This document shows, piece by piece, positions 45,533 to 54,969 of a DNA stretch of 64,000 bases. The position numbers and the translations under genes are program-made. Each line of letters opens with the position of its first letter. Position 1 is the stretch's first letter. The notes beneath the pieces are model-generated. The model saw nothing but the letters and a program-made list of their open reading frames with translations, was not told where the DNA came from and searched no databases. The stretch comes from Myroides sp. N17-2 (lineage in GTDB: Bacteria > Bacteroidota > Bacteroidia > Flavobacteriales > Flavobacteriaceae): the NCBI RefSeq assembly GCF_002286775.1, contig NZ_NSGJ01000012.1, positions 59,498 through 123,497 on the forward strand. The letters run 5' to 3'.

Positions 45533-46555
45533 TTAAGCTTTATAATATTTCTTTTGCCAATAGAGGCTTAACTTCACTAATCCGATTAAAACAGGGACTT
45601 CCACTAAAGGGCCGATTACCCCCACAAAAGCTTGTGGTGAGTGAATCCCAAATACTGCGATGGCAATGGCAATCGCTAATTCAAAGTTATTTCCCGAAGC
45701 AGTAAAAGCGATAGCAGCATTGTGATCATAAGGTAGTTTCATACGATAGTTCATCCAAAAACTTACTGCAAACATCAAGACAAAATAGATAACTAAGGGA
45801 ATACCTACCTTTACTACTTCCATCGGAAGCTCTACTACTTGCTGTCCCTTAAACGAGAACATTAGCAGAATAGTGAATAGTAAGGCATATAGTGTAAACG
45901 GCGATATACGAGGAATAAACTTTTGATTATACCACTGCTCTCCTTTGTATTTCACCAAGTATTTTCGGCTTAAAAATCCTGCCAAAAACGGCACTCCTAA
46001 ATAGATTAACACACTTTGTACTACTGCTATGATGTCTATATTAATAGCATAGTTCGCTATACCTAATTTGGCAGGTAAGACATTGATAAACAACCAAACA
46101 TACACACTGTAAAACAATACTTGAAATACACTATTTAAGGCTACTAACATAGCTGCATACTCTTTATTTCCCTTTGCCAAATCATTCCAAACCAAGACCA
46201 TCGCTATACATCTTGCCAATCCGATTAGGATAACACCGATCATATAATCAGGCTGATCGCGCAAAAATAAGATAGCTAATATGAACATTAAGACAGGCCC
46301 TATTACCCAATTCAAGACTAAAGAGGAAGTCAATGCCTTCTTGTCTTTAAACGCTTTAGGCAACAGACTGTAATCAACCTTTGCCAATGGAGGATACATC
46401 ATCACGATTAACCCTATCGCCAATGGGATATTGGTACTTCCTATCGTGACAGAGGCCATAACATCTTGTATAGCTGGATAAAAGTACCCTACTCCCACAC
46501 CTATAATCATCGTTATAAATATCCAAAGGGTCAGATAGCGATCTAAGAATTTCAT
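45533..46555 (-). CDS. acr3: ACR3-type arsenite efflux transporter
   Basis: A 340-residue transporter with about ten membrane helices. ACR3 marks are GLARCIAMVLVWNDLAKG (conserved Cys) and ASGNNFELAIAIAIAVFG (conserved Glu). The start is the ATG at 46555 (MKFLDRYL), 4 bp after the preceding stop; a frame reaching back to 46663 lies inside that gene and is rejected. Third gene of the ars operon, after arsR and DUF6428. Confidence 0.93.
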   Translation of the reverse strand: MKFLDRYLTLWIFITMIIGVGVGYFYPAIQDVMASVTIGSTNIPLAIGLIVMMYPPLAKVDYSLLPKAFKDKKALTSSLVLNWVIGPVLMFILAILFLRDQPDYMIGVILIGLARCIAMVLVWNDLAKGNKEYAAMLVALNSVFQVLFYSVYVWLFINVLPAKLGIANYAINIDIIAVVQSVLIYLGVPFLAGFLSRKYLVKYKGEQWYNQKFIPRISPFTLYALLFTILLMFSFKGQQVVELPMEVVKVGIPLVIYFVLMFAVSFWMNYRMKLPYDHNAAIAFTASGNNFELAIAIAIAVFGIHSPQAFVGVIGPLVEVPVLIGLVKLSLYWQKKYYKA

Positions 46556-46559
46556 TCGC

Positions 46560-47045
46560 TTATTTCTCATCAGAGCAACAACCGCTATTAGGAGTACAAC
46601 AAGACGTTTCACTAAGCGAAGACAACGCAACTTTAGTTTTAGACACTGGTATACCACATGCATCTTCTGCTAAACAAACTGTAAGTGTATTAGTCAATAT
46701 AAATGCGTTATTCGCCGTATCTAATGCCAAGTTATACTTGCCGATAGTTGACTGTTGATATTCTACTTCTACCTCAGCATCTTGGATAGTTAATAATCTC
46801 TCAGACAACTCTATTATATGCAGTAATTTCTCTGCTTTAAGTTGGTGATCATAATCTTCTGCTATCCACAGTTGGAAACTTACTTTCTGCTCTTTGCGGA
46901 TAGTACCTCCACAGTCGATAAAGTTCTTGTCGACCTGTCCGACTTCCGTAATGTGAAAGTGTGCGGGAACTGTACTTCCATCTTCTAACTGAAACACTAC
47001 GTTTTGCATTGTTGTTAATGCCTGTTTTACCTCTGATAATTTCAT
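46560..47045 (-). CDS. DUF6428 protein of the arsenic operon
   Basis: A 161-residue soluble protein, typically found between arsR and acr3 in Bacteroidetes. The C-terminal end ETSCCTPNSGCCSDEK has two Cys pairs that could bind arsenite or a metal. The internal FHITEVGQVDKNF and FQLWIAEDYDH blocks are as I recall for the family. Its biochemical function is unknown; a metal chaperone role is inference. Confidence 0.8.
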   Translation of the reverse strand: MKLSEVKQALTTMQNVVFQLEDGSTVPAHFHITEVGQVDKNFIDCGGTIRKEQKVSFQLWIAEDYDHQLKAEKLLHIIELSERLLTIQDAEVEVEYQQSTIGKYNLALDTANNAFILTNTLTVCLAEDACGIPVSKTKVALSSLSETSCCTPNSGCCSDEK

Positions 47046-47074
47046 ATTTTTCTATTTTTACTATTACTTAACGA

Positions 47075-47090
47075 ATCGTAATATTACGAT
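47075..47090. promoter_or_regulatory. ArsR operator, site 1
   Basis: The perfect palindrome ATCGTAATATTACGAT lies between arsR and the DUF6428 gene, and is nearly identical to site 2 upstream of arsR. Confidence 0.8.
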
Positions 47091-47111
47091 ACGTTTATTT
47101 AAAAAAATGCC

Positions 47112-47441
47112 CTAACAGCATTCGTTCTTTTGAATTGATTGTGCGAAGAATAAACCAAACTCTTGTGCAAACTCATTCCACACCACCTCATCAATACAGT
47201 AACATACTGACTTGCCCTCTATACTTCCCTTAATGATGCCACTGTTCTTTAGCTCTTTTAGATGTTGAGAGATAGTCGCCTGCGCAAGACCTAACTCCTC
47301 TACTAAATCATTACAGATACACGCCTTTTGGTTAATGATATACTGTAATATCGCCAAACGCGCCGGATGCGCTAACACCTTAAACATATTGGCTAAGCGA
47401 TTCTTTTTCTCACTAAATAACTCTGCTTTCGTAACTCCCAT
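47112..47441 (-). CDS. arsR: ArsR family metalloregulator
   Basis: A 109-residue winged-helix repressor: VLAHPARLAILQYIINQKACICNDLVEELGLAQATISQHLKELKNSG. The CIC motif in the DNA-recognition region is the metal site of arsenite-sensing ArsR; a C-terminal CC pair could add a further ligand. It heads the ars operon and binds the two matching palindromes, most likely to repress itself and the downstream genes until arsenite appears. Confidence 0.95.
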   Translation of the reverse strand: MGVTKAELFSEKKNRLANMFKVLAHPARLAILQYIINQKACICNDLVEELGLAQATISQHLKELKNSGIIKGSIEGKSVCYCIDEVVWNEFAQEFGLFFAQSIQKNECC

Positions 47442-47454
47442 AGTCTCCTTATTT

Positions 47455-47480
47455 AATACATCGCAATATTACGATGTATT
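47455..47480. promoter_or_regulatory. ArsR operator, site 2
   Basis: A 26-bp near-perfect inverted repeat with core ATCGCAATATTACGAT (47460-47475) and outer arms AATAC / GTATT covers the arsR promoter region. Core differs from site 1 by one base. Confidence 0.85.
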
Positions 47481-47636
47481 ATTTAGATAGCAAAGAAAAT
47501 AAGGGATAAATCTGTCATTTAACATTACTACTATAAATGACAACTCATCCTCTTTAACTTTTCAAAATATACTCAGATAACATTGAGAATTACTTACAAT
47601 ATTTTCCACTCTTCTAAATAAATACAAAATTTTAAT

Positions 47637-47644
47637 TACCTTTG
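47637..47644 (+). promoter_or_regulatory. -7 promoter element
   Basis: TACCTTTG matches TAnnTTTG and precedes the ATG at 47688 by 43 nt. Confidence 0.5.
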
Positions 47645-47687
47645 TACAAAGCAATCTATCTTATTATTAGATAATTAGTAAATCACT

Positions 47688-47843
47688 ATGAAAGCAACTA
47701 AGACAAATATAAAAACCAATAAACTATCCGATAAAGGTATAGTAAAGGTGGATATTGCTTTAGTTAGTCACACGTTTAAAGTATTAACTGAAGCTGAAGT
47801 CAATCAGAATAGAAGCAGTAAATATCAGTTCATTACATTCTAA
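47688..47843 (+). CDS. Small hypothetical protein
   Basis: A 51-residue basic ORF (MKATKTNIKTNKLSDKG start; ends RSSKYQFITF). It has a promoter-like element upstream and its TAA stop shares a base with the next ATG (TAATG), a strong sign of a real, coupled gene. No family is recognised. Confidence 0.55.
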   Translation: MKATKTNIKTNKLSDKGIVKVDIALVSHTFKVLTEAEVNQNRSSKYQFITF

Positions 47844-48409
47844 TGAATTACTATAGTTTTTCATTCATACATCGCACTTATGATTATGACGAAAAACTAT
47901 ATTACCTCCTTTTTAAATTTAAAAGCACGATATTGAATCAAGTGTATTTAGTGAGTTTGTATGAATATCCTAACAATATTTATATCGCTAAATTCTATTT
48001 AAAATCAGAACGCTTTTCACCTAATAAATATACAAATACAACATTCGGAAAACACAGTCATTTAAACATCTCCTCAAGTGACTATGTCAAGAATTTCTTT
48101 CTTGTAATGAATACAATCTTACAAATTGCTATCCGTATTAGTGAAGATAATAAGGCTGCCTCATTTGGTTTTTTAGGAGCACATAAAGACGATGAAAGAG
48201 ATAAGATGAATCCTGACAATACCTTCAGCAACACAAAGAGATACTTAGTCTACAAAAAGTATATTTCAAGGTATTTTAACCCATTACACTTTGAACATAT
48301 CGATAGTGAGACAGCAAGTATTTATCTTGTGATTAATCGAAAAAACACTTTAGTCACAAAGGAAATTATAGTAGATTACATCACTAATACAATCATTCCA
48401 ACACTATAA
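47843..48409 (+). CDS. Hypothetical protein
   Basis: A 188-residue Tyr/Phe/Lys-rich soluble protein without recognised domain. Two features stand out: an FGFLGAHKDDERDKMNPDNT loop and a beta-rich start. It is the second gene of the two-gene unit with the small ORF at 47688 (TAATG junction). No function is assigned. Confidence 0.6.
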   Translation: MNYYSFSFIHRTYDYDEKLYYLLFKFKSTILNQVYLVSLYEYPNNIYIAKFYLKSERFSPNKYTNTTFGKHSHLNISSSDYVKNFFLVMNTILQIAIRISEDNKAASFGFLGAHKDDERDKMNPDNTFSNTKRYLVYKKYISRYFNPLHFEHIDSETASIYLVINRKNTLVTKEIIVDYITNTIIPTL

Positions 48410-48441
48410 AAAAAAGAGTCGCCATATATATGACGACTCTT
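48406..48441 (-). terminator. Rho-independent terminator
   Basis: AAGAGTCG / CGACTCTT (48414-48421, 48434-48441) with a 12-nt loop; on the minus strand it is followed by a T-run. It ends the aldehyde dehydrogenase gene. Confidence 0.8.
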
Positions 48442-48464
48442 CCCAACATTTAAAATACTTACTA

Positions 48465-49865
48465 CTAATATGCTTGATCTATATCAGTAACTCTGATTAG
48501 TTTCTCATTAATAAACTCGTGGATACCGTACTTCGCTTGTTCACGACCGTACCCTGACTTCTTCGCTCCACCGAATGGAAGCTCAGGAGAGATACCCGTT
48601 ACGTGGTTAATGTACACCATACCTGTCACTATCTGACGAGCAACTTTGATACCGCGTTCTTTGTTTTCTGTGAATACACTTCCTCCTAATCCGTATTCTG
48701 TATCATTAGCTAATGCGATAGCCTCTGCTTCGTTCTCTACTTCATAAATCATAAATACAGGTCCGAATATCTCTTCGCTATACGCATCCATTCCTTTTTT
48801 GATACCTGTTAGGATAGTTGGTTCCATAAACCATCCGTCTCTGTCAAGTTTATGCCCACCGTACACCAATTTAGCTCCTTGTTCTACAGCTCTATTCACT
48901 TGCTTAAGTACATCTTCTCTAGCTTTCTCACTGCTTAATGGCGCAACTTGCGTATCGTCTAACATAGGATCACCTACTTTAGCATTCTTAACTTGCTCTG
49001 TTACTCCTTCGATAAATGCTTTTGCTAATTTCTTATCTACGATAAGGCGTTTAGGAGATACACATACTTGACCTGCATTCCATAATCTACCTTCTACAGC
49101 ACCTTTAATTGCTTTATTAACATCTGCATCATCTAATACTACAAATGCATCACTACCTCCTAATTCAAGTGTTGTTTTCTTAATGTGTTTACCAGCTGCG
49201 GCAGCTACGCTTGATCCAGCAGGCTCACTACCTGTGAAAGCAACAGCTTTTACTCTTGGGTCACCAATAATCGCTTCGACAGATGCTCCTGGTACGAATA
49301 GATTAGTATACACACCATCAGGTAATCCACACTCTTTAAAGATGACTTCCATAATCTCTGCACATTGAGGGATATTAGAAGCGTGCTTTAACACCATTGT
49401 ATTCCCTGCCATTAAGTTAGGTGCAGCAGAACGAGTGATTTGGTAGAACGGGAAGTTCCAAGGCTGAACACTTAAGATAGTTCCTATAGGTTCTTTGCTA
49501 ATAAAAGCTTCTCCGTGGGGAGTCTTGATCTTCTCATCAGCTAAGAATGTCTCTGCATTATCAGCATAGAAGTCAAAGATATCAGCACATAGAAGTACCT
49601 CTCCTATTCCCTCTTTTAGTAATTTACCCATCTCTAACGTGATAAGCGAACCTAGTTCTACTTTGCGTTCTCTAAACGTATTTGCTACTTTATGGATGAT
49701 AGCAGCTCGTTCTTTGATTGTAGTTTTTCCCCAAGTTTTAAAACTCTTATCTGCTTTTGCAAGAATCTTGTCTATTTCTTCAGCAGACATTACTGGATAT
49801 ACTTTTACTTCTTTCCCTGTTGTAGGGCTGATTGTTTTAATACTTGATTTTATTTGATTACTCAT
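48465..49865 (-). CDS. NAD(P)-dependent aldehyde dehydrogenase (succinate-semialdehyde type)
   Basis: A 466-residue cytoplasmic enzyme oxidising an aldehyde to its acid. The nucleophile Cys is in NAGQVCVSPKR, the general base Glu in LELGGSDAFVV, and the cofactor loop in FTGSEPAGSSVAAAAGK. PWNFP (about 140) and FGPVFMIYEVE are family standard. Closest by pattern to NAD-dependent succinate-semialdehyde dehydrogenases (gabD-like), but the substrate cannot be fixed from sequence. It stands alone with its own terminator. Confidence 0.9.
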   Translation of the reverse strand: MSNQIKSSIKTISPTTGKEVKVYPVMSAEEIDKILAKADKSFKTWGKTTIKERAAIIHKVANTFRERKVELGSLITLEMGKLLKEGIGEVLLCADIFDFYADNAETFLADEKIKTPHGEAFISKEPIGTILSVQPWNFPFYQITRSAAPNLMAGNTMVLKHASNIPQCAEIMEVIFKECGLPDGVYTNLFVPGASVEAIIGDPRVKAVAFTGSEPAGSSVAAAAGKHIKKTTLELGGSDAFVVLDDADVNKAIKGAVEGRLWNAGQVCVSPKRLIVDKKLAKAFIEGVTEQVKNAKVGDPMLDDTQVAPLSSEKAREDVLKQVNRAVEQGAKLVYGGHKLDRDGWFMEPTILTGIKKGMDAYSEEIFGPVFMIYEVENEAEAIALANDTEYGLGGSVFTENKERGIKVARQIVTGMVYINHVTGISPELPFGGAKKSGYGREQAKYGIHEFINEKLIRVTDIDQAY

Positions 49866-50111
49866 AATTTATTATTTTTTAGTTCTGTCTAATATACTAA
49901 ATTAAAAATCAGTAAGTTATAAACTTATCTTAAAACTAATAGTCATAACCGAATAAAGCAAAAAGTTCTATAAATAACACAATTCAAACATTTTCATATA
50001 ATTCTCTCTTAATACTATCGTATCTAGTAAATACACCATTTTAGGTGTGCAACAGTGTTGCAAAGAAATAGATATAAACCAAATACATTTTAACATTAAA
50101 CGCATTTGCGC

Positions 50112-50119
50112 TATATTTG
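50112..50119 (+). promoter_or_regulatory. -7 promoter element
   Basis: TATATTTG is an exact TAnnTTTG match only 5 bp before the ATG at 50125, so the mRNA could be leaderless. No clean -33 element is seen. Confidence 0.5.
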
Positions 50120-50124
50120 TCCTA

Positions 50125-50469
50125 ATGAAACAGTTCAACAACATATTAAACATACTTCTTTCGCTAGTCTTTATAGCGATAAGTTTCTATCCTTGTGCGG
50201 ATAGCTATGTTGGTATGCCTGTTTCTCAGCATACAGAATCTATTCACCTAACATCACTTACACAGGCAGATACTAATATTGATCATTTAGATGTATGTTC
50301 TCCTTTGTGTAGTTGTTCTTGTTGTGCAGTATCTCTTACTGTAGCAGATGTTATTGATGTCATAGACGTTATATCTACTAAAGATATTCACAAAACACCT
50401 CAGCCTTATAAGGACTCTATCATTAAGATGGAATACCCTATATGGCAGCCTCCTAAGCTGGTAGCTTAA
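50125..50469 (+). CDS. DUF6660-like small Cys-rich exported protein
   Basis: A 114-residue protein with an N-terminal hydrophobic segment (MKQFNNILNILLSLVFIAISFYPC) and a cysteine cluster CSPLCSCSCC. The frame is open to 50047, but that start is before the promoter. It precedes the CusA-type RND gene by 140 bp. In Bacteroidetes such proteins sit at the head of heavy-metal efflux operons (I recall DUF6660), so a metal-binding or sensing role is likely. Confidence 0.7.
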   Translation: MKQFNNILNILLSLVFIAISFYPCADSYVGMPVSQHTESIHLTSLTQADTNIDHLDVCSPLCSCSCCAVSLTVADVIDVIDVISTKDIHKTPQPYKDSIIKMEYPIWQPPKLVA

Positions 50470-50609
50470 TCTTACTATATATCTGTTTTGTTTTTTGTCT
50501 TCTAATAGAGGACAGATAAGCATACCTATATATTACTTGCCGTTTTGAGGTCTCTACAAACCATTTATCAAAACAGATCAATAAACAATTTCTAAATACT
50601 AATACTACT

Positions 50610-53600
50610 ATGTTAGATAAGATCATACATTTTAGTATCCGCAATAAGTTTATCATTGGACTATTTGTTCTAGGGTTAATCACTCTTGGGACATATTCTT
50701 TGATGAATTTACCAATGGATACACAGCCTGATATAACCAATAATCAAGTACAAATTATCACTTCATCGCCTACACTAGCGACACAAGAAGTAGAACAATT
50801 CATCACCTACCCCATAGAACAAGCGGTAAAACCTATTCCGAATATTACAGAGCTACGCTCGATTAGTAGATTTGGGCTTAGTGTTATCACAGTTGTATTC
50901 ACAGAGAACACTGATATATACTGGGCTCGTGCTCAGATATCAGAGAAGCTTAAAGTAGCAGAAGAAGTCATCCCTAAAGGTGTAGGTACACCCGAGCTAG
51001 CTCCTGTAAGTACAGGACTAGGAGAGATCTATCAGTATGTAGTATATCCTAAAGAAGGATATGAAGATAAATACAACAGTATGGATCTGCGTACAATACA
51101 AGATTGGATTATCAAGCCACAGTTAGTTGGCGTTAAAGGAGTGGCAGAAGTAAACACTTTAGGTGGACAACTTAAACAATATGAGATAGCGGTCAAACCT
51201 GATTTACTAAACAGTATGAATACCTCTATCCTAGAGATATTCTCAGCGCTAGAAGCAAATAACGAAAATACAGGAGGTGCTTATATTGATAAGAAACCTT
51301 ATGCTTACTTCATCCGAAGTGTAGGTATGGTCAAAAGCATCGAAGATATAGAACGCATCGTCGTGAAGACTAATAATGGTACTCCTGTACTTATACGCGA
51401 TGTGGCAGAGGTACGTATCGGTAGTAGTATCCGCTATGGCGCTGTAACCAAAGATGGAAAGGGAGAAGATGTCAGCGGAATGGTGATGATGCTTAAAGAT
51501 GCCAATACACAAGAAGTAGTAAAAGCAGTAAAAGAGCGTATGACTCAGATAGAGAAGTCCCTACCTGAAGGAGTGTCTATAGAGCCATTTATTGATAGAA
51601 CTAAACTAATCGATAAAACGGTTAGCACCATACAGACTAACCTTATAGAGGGAGCCTTAATCGTAGTATTCGTTTTAGTACTTTTATTAGGTAACTGGAG
51701 AGCAGGGCTTATCGTAGCCTCAGTGATCCCACTTGCCCTATTATTTGCTATCTCGATGATGAAGTTATTTGGCGTTAGTGGTAACCTAATGAGTTTAGGA
51801 GCTATTGACTTTGGATTGATAGTCGATGGGGCTGTTATTATCGTAGAGGCCATCGTCCATCGTCTCCATATAGGCAAGAATAGAACGTTGACCCAAGAGG
51901 AAATGAATAATGAGGTATATGGGGCTTCTTCTAAGATCAGAACAAGTGCCTCTTTTGGAGAGATTATCATCCTTATCGTGTACTTGCCTATCCTCGCGTT
52001 GACAGGGATAGAAGGTAAGATGTTTGGCCCGATGGCGATGACTGTATCATTCGCTATCCTAGGAGCATTTATCCTTTCATTAACCTATGTACCGATGGCT
52101 TCTGCCCTATTCTTATCTAAGAAAGCAGGTAAAGAGAAACCTAACTTTAGTGATAAGATTATAGACAAATTATATAGCTGGTATAAGCCCTTATTAGAAG
52201 GAGCGTTTAAAGCGAAGAGAGTTGTATTGGCTATTGCTTTTGGGTTATTTGCCTTTGCTTTATTTGTCTTTGGACGTATGGGTGGAGAGTTTATCCCTAC
52301 CCTAGATGAAGGAGACTTAGCGACTCACGTGATTATCTCTTCTGGTAGTTCACTATCACAAGAAATAGAGACAACTACTAAAGCCGAAAAGATATTAAAA
52401 GACCGCTTCCCTGAGGTGAAGATGGTTATCTCAAAGATAGGTAGTGCTGAGATACCGACAGATCCTATGCCTATGGAAGCTGCGGATATGATCGTTATCT
52501 TAAAAGAAAAAGAGGAATGGACATCTGCTAAGACTAAAGAAGAGTTAATCCAATTAATGGAAGAAGCTTTGGAAGAAATACCTGGCGTAAGTACAGAATT
52601 CTCTCAACCTATCCAAATGCGTTTTAACGAGTTAATGACAGGGGTCAGAAGTGATGTGGCTATTAAAGTATTCGGAGATGACTTAGATCGCTTAGCGAGT
52701 CTAGGTGTTGAGATCAATAGCCTAATTGCTAATGTGCCTGGTGTAGCGAGTACTAAACTAGAACGCGTAACAGGATTACCTCAGATATCGATTAAATATG
52801 ATCAAGATAAACTAGCCTTATATGGATTAAAGATATCAGAGATCAGCCAAGTCGTTAGAGCAGGTTTTGCAGGAGAAACGGCAGGTGTAGTTTATGAAGG
52901 AGAGAAGAGATTTGACTTAGTAGTACGCCTAAACCAAGACTCTAGACAAGATATAGATAACCTTAGAAATATGTTTATCCCATTAGCCAATGGGCAACAA
53001 ATACCACTAGGGCAAATCGCTAATATAGATTATGAAGATGGTCCTCAACAGATCAGTAGAGAAGATGGTAAAAGACGTATAGTACTTGGATTTAATGTTA
53101 GAGAAAGAGATGTAAAAAGTGTAGTTGGAGACATTCAGACTATACTAGATCAGAAACTAGATATGCCTGATGGATATTTTATCACGTATGGTGGTCAATT
53201 CGAAAACTTAGTAGAAGCGACTAACAGACTTATGGTAGCAGTACCGGTAGCCTTGATGTTAATATTCGTCTTATTATATTTCACTTTTAAATCAGTAAAA
53301 CAGTCGCTAATGATCTTTACTGCGATACCACTATCTGCTATCGGTGGTGTAGCTGCCTTATGGATGAGAGATATGCCATTTAGTATCTCTGCAGGGGTAG
53401 GATTTATAGCATTATTCGGTGTAGCTGTACTAAATGGTATCGTACTAATAGGACAGTTTAATCAACTAAAAACGGAAGGTATGGATTTATACGAAAGAAT
53501 TATAGAGGGAACTAAGATACGTCTACGCCCTGTATTACTGACCGCTATGGTGGCTTCCTTAGGATTCTTACCAATGGCACTGAGTACAAGTGCAGGTGCT

Positions 53601-54959
53601 GAAGTACAAAAACCGTTAGCAACTGTAGTAATCGGTGGATTAATGTCTGCTACGCTACTTACTTTAATCGTCTTACCTATTATCTATTACTATGAAGAAA
53701 GAGGTTTAAGATTAGGAAAGAAGAACAAGACAATCATTGCTTCTACGCTATTATTGCTAATCGGACTAGGTGTACAAGCGCAAGAAGTAAGAAGATTGAC
53801 ATTGGCAGATGCTTTACAATTAAGCGTTGACAACAATAAAGGAATCAAGGCTGCTGAGTTAAATACAAGAGCTCAAAAGCAAATGACCAATACAAGCTTT
53901 GACTTGGCCAAAACAGATATTTCAACAGGCTTTGGTTACTTAGATACAAAAGAGAAAAAAGATATCACATTATCTATCTCACAGTCTTTCTCTCCGTTTA
54001 CTTACGGGAAGAAAAAACAAGTGCTAAATAAGGCATACGAAACAGCTGTTTTACAACAAGAAGGAACAGTGATTATCACAGAGTATGCTGTCAAACAAGC
54101 TTGGGAAAGCTTATTATATGCACTATCGAAAGAGGTGTTATTAAACGAGCAAGCTGATTTATTAAAGGACTTCTCTAGATCTGCCAAGTTGCGTTATCAG
54201 ACAGGAGAAACGACGTTAATGGAAAGCAATGTGGCTTCTGCTAAAGAACAAGAGCTAAGAGTGATGATTACTCAGAATAAAACAATCATCAACAACGAAA
54301 CATCTAAGCTAAAAGCATTGCTGAATTTAGAAGAAGACTTTATCCCTACTAGCCCTGCGATAGCTTATGACAAGCACGATGCGGAGAAAGCGTTTGACCT
54401 AAACTTAAACAATACGATCCAATTAGCAGAGAAAGAAATAGAAACAATAGAGGCAAACAGAAAGCTAGAACAATCTAACTTATTACCTGATTTCTCTTTG
54501 GGGTATAATATAAAATCTGACTCAGGTACCTATACAGGAAGTAATGGCTTACCTACTACTTATGGCAAGGACTTACGCGTACCTAGCTATACAGTGGGTA
54601 TCTCAATACCTATCTTCTTTGGAAGTCAAAGTTCAAAGATTAAAGCGATGAAATATGAGGTAGAACAAGCTACTGTACAAAAAGAGTATTTACACAAACA
54701 ATTAACGGAAAGTGTACAACAGCAATTTGACATTATTAAAGCGCAAGAGAAAGTAATCGATTACTATCAAGAGAATGCGTTAAAGAATGCCGCTCTTATC
54801 AAGGATCACGCAAAGAAATCATATAATAATGGGGATATCTCTTATGTAGAATATATTCAATCTGTAGAAACAGCACTAACTATTCAAATGAACTACTTAG
54901 ATGCTATCCTACAGTACAATTTAAGTCATAATACCCTACATTATTTAGTAAACCAATAA
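50610..54959 (+). CDS. CusA/CzcA-type heavy-metal RND pump fused to a TolC-like outer membrane factor
   Basis: At 1,449 residues it is longer than a CzcA (about 1,040). Residues 1-1,040 are an RND pump, with the TM4 proton-relay motif AIDFGLIVDGAVIIVEA (Asp, Asp, Glu all present, the heavy-metal subclass signature) and the usual two large periplasmic loops. After a joint with its own signal-like helix (TIIASTLLLLIGLGVQAQ), residues ~1,060-1,449 read as a TolC/CusC-type outer membrane factor with coiled-coil helices. I believe this fusion is known in Bacteroidetes. A Cus- or Czc-type substrate (Cu, Ag, Zn, Cd, Co) is likely. Confidence 0.93.
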   Translation: MLDKIIHFSIRNKFIIGLFVLGLITLGTYSLMNLPMDTQPDITNNQVQIITSSPTLATQEVEQFITYPIEQAVKPIPNITELRSISRFGLSVITVVFTENTDIYWARAQISEKLKVAEEVIPKGVGTPELAPVSTGLGEIYQYVVYPKEGYEDKYNSMDLRTIQDWIIKPQLVGVKGVAEVNTLGGQLKQYEIAVKPDLLNSMNTSILEIFSALEANNENTGGAYIDKKPYAYFIRSVGMVKSIEDIERIVVKTNNGTPVLIRDVAEVRIGSSIRYGAVTKDGKGEDVSGMVMMLKDANTQEVVKAVKERMTQIEKSLPEGVSIEPFIDRTKLIDKTVSTIQTNLIEGALIVVFVLVLLLGNWRAGLIVASVIPLALLFAISMMKLFGVSGNLMSLGAIDFGLIVDGAVIIVEAIVHRLHIGKNRTLTQEEMNNEVYGASSKIRTSASFGEIIILIVYLPILALTGIEGKMFGPMAMTVSFAILGAFILSLTYVPMASALFLSKKAGKEKPNFSDKIIDKLYSWYKPLLEGAFKAKRVVLAIAFGLFAFALFVFGRMGGEFIPTLDEGDLATHVIISSGSSLSQEIETTTKAEKILKDRFPEVKMVISKIGSAEIPTDPMPMEAADMIVILKEKEEWTSAKTKEELIQLMEEALEEIPGVSTEFSQPIQMRFNELMTGVRSDVAIKVFGDDLDRLASLGVEINSLIANVPGVASTKLERVTGLPQISIKYDQDKLALYGLKISEISQVVRAGFAGETAGVVYEGEKRFDLVVRLNQDSRQDIDNLRNMFIPLANGQQIPLGQIANIDYEDGPQQISREDGKRRIVLGFNVRERDVKSVVGDIQTILDQKLDMPDGYFITYGGQFENLVEATNRLMVAVPVALMLIFVLLYFTFKSVKQSLMIFTAIPLSAIGGVAALWMRDMPFSISAGVGFIALFGVAVLNGIVLIGQFNQLKTEGMDLYERIIEGTKIRLRPVLLTAMVASLGFLPMALSTSAGAEVQKPLATVVIGGLMSATLLTLIVLPIIYYYEERGLRLGKKNKTIIASTLLLLIGLGVQAQEVRRLTLADALQLSVDNNKGIKAAELNTRAQKQMTNTSFDLAKTDISTGFGYLDTKEKKDITLSISQSFSPFTYGKKKQVLNKAYETAVLQQEGTVIITEYAVKQAWESLLYALSKEVLLNEQADLLKDFSRSAKLRYQTGETTLMESNVASAKEQELRVMITQNKTIINNETSKLKALLNLEEDFIPTSPAIAYDKHDAEKAFDLNLNNTIQLAEKEIETIEANRKLEQSNLLPDFSLGYNIKSDSGTYTGSNGLPTTYGKDLRVPSYTVGISIPIFFGSQSSKIKAMKYEVEQATVQKEYLHKQLTESVQQQFDIIKAQEKVIDYYQENALKNAALIKDHAKKSYNNGDISYVEYIQSVETALTIQMNYLDAILQYNLSHNTLHYLVNQ

Positions 54960-54969
54960 TATCAGAGAA

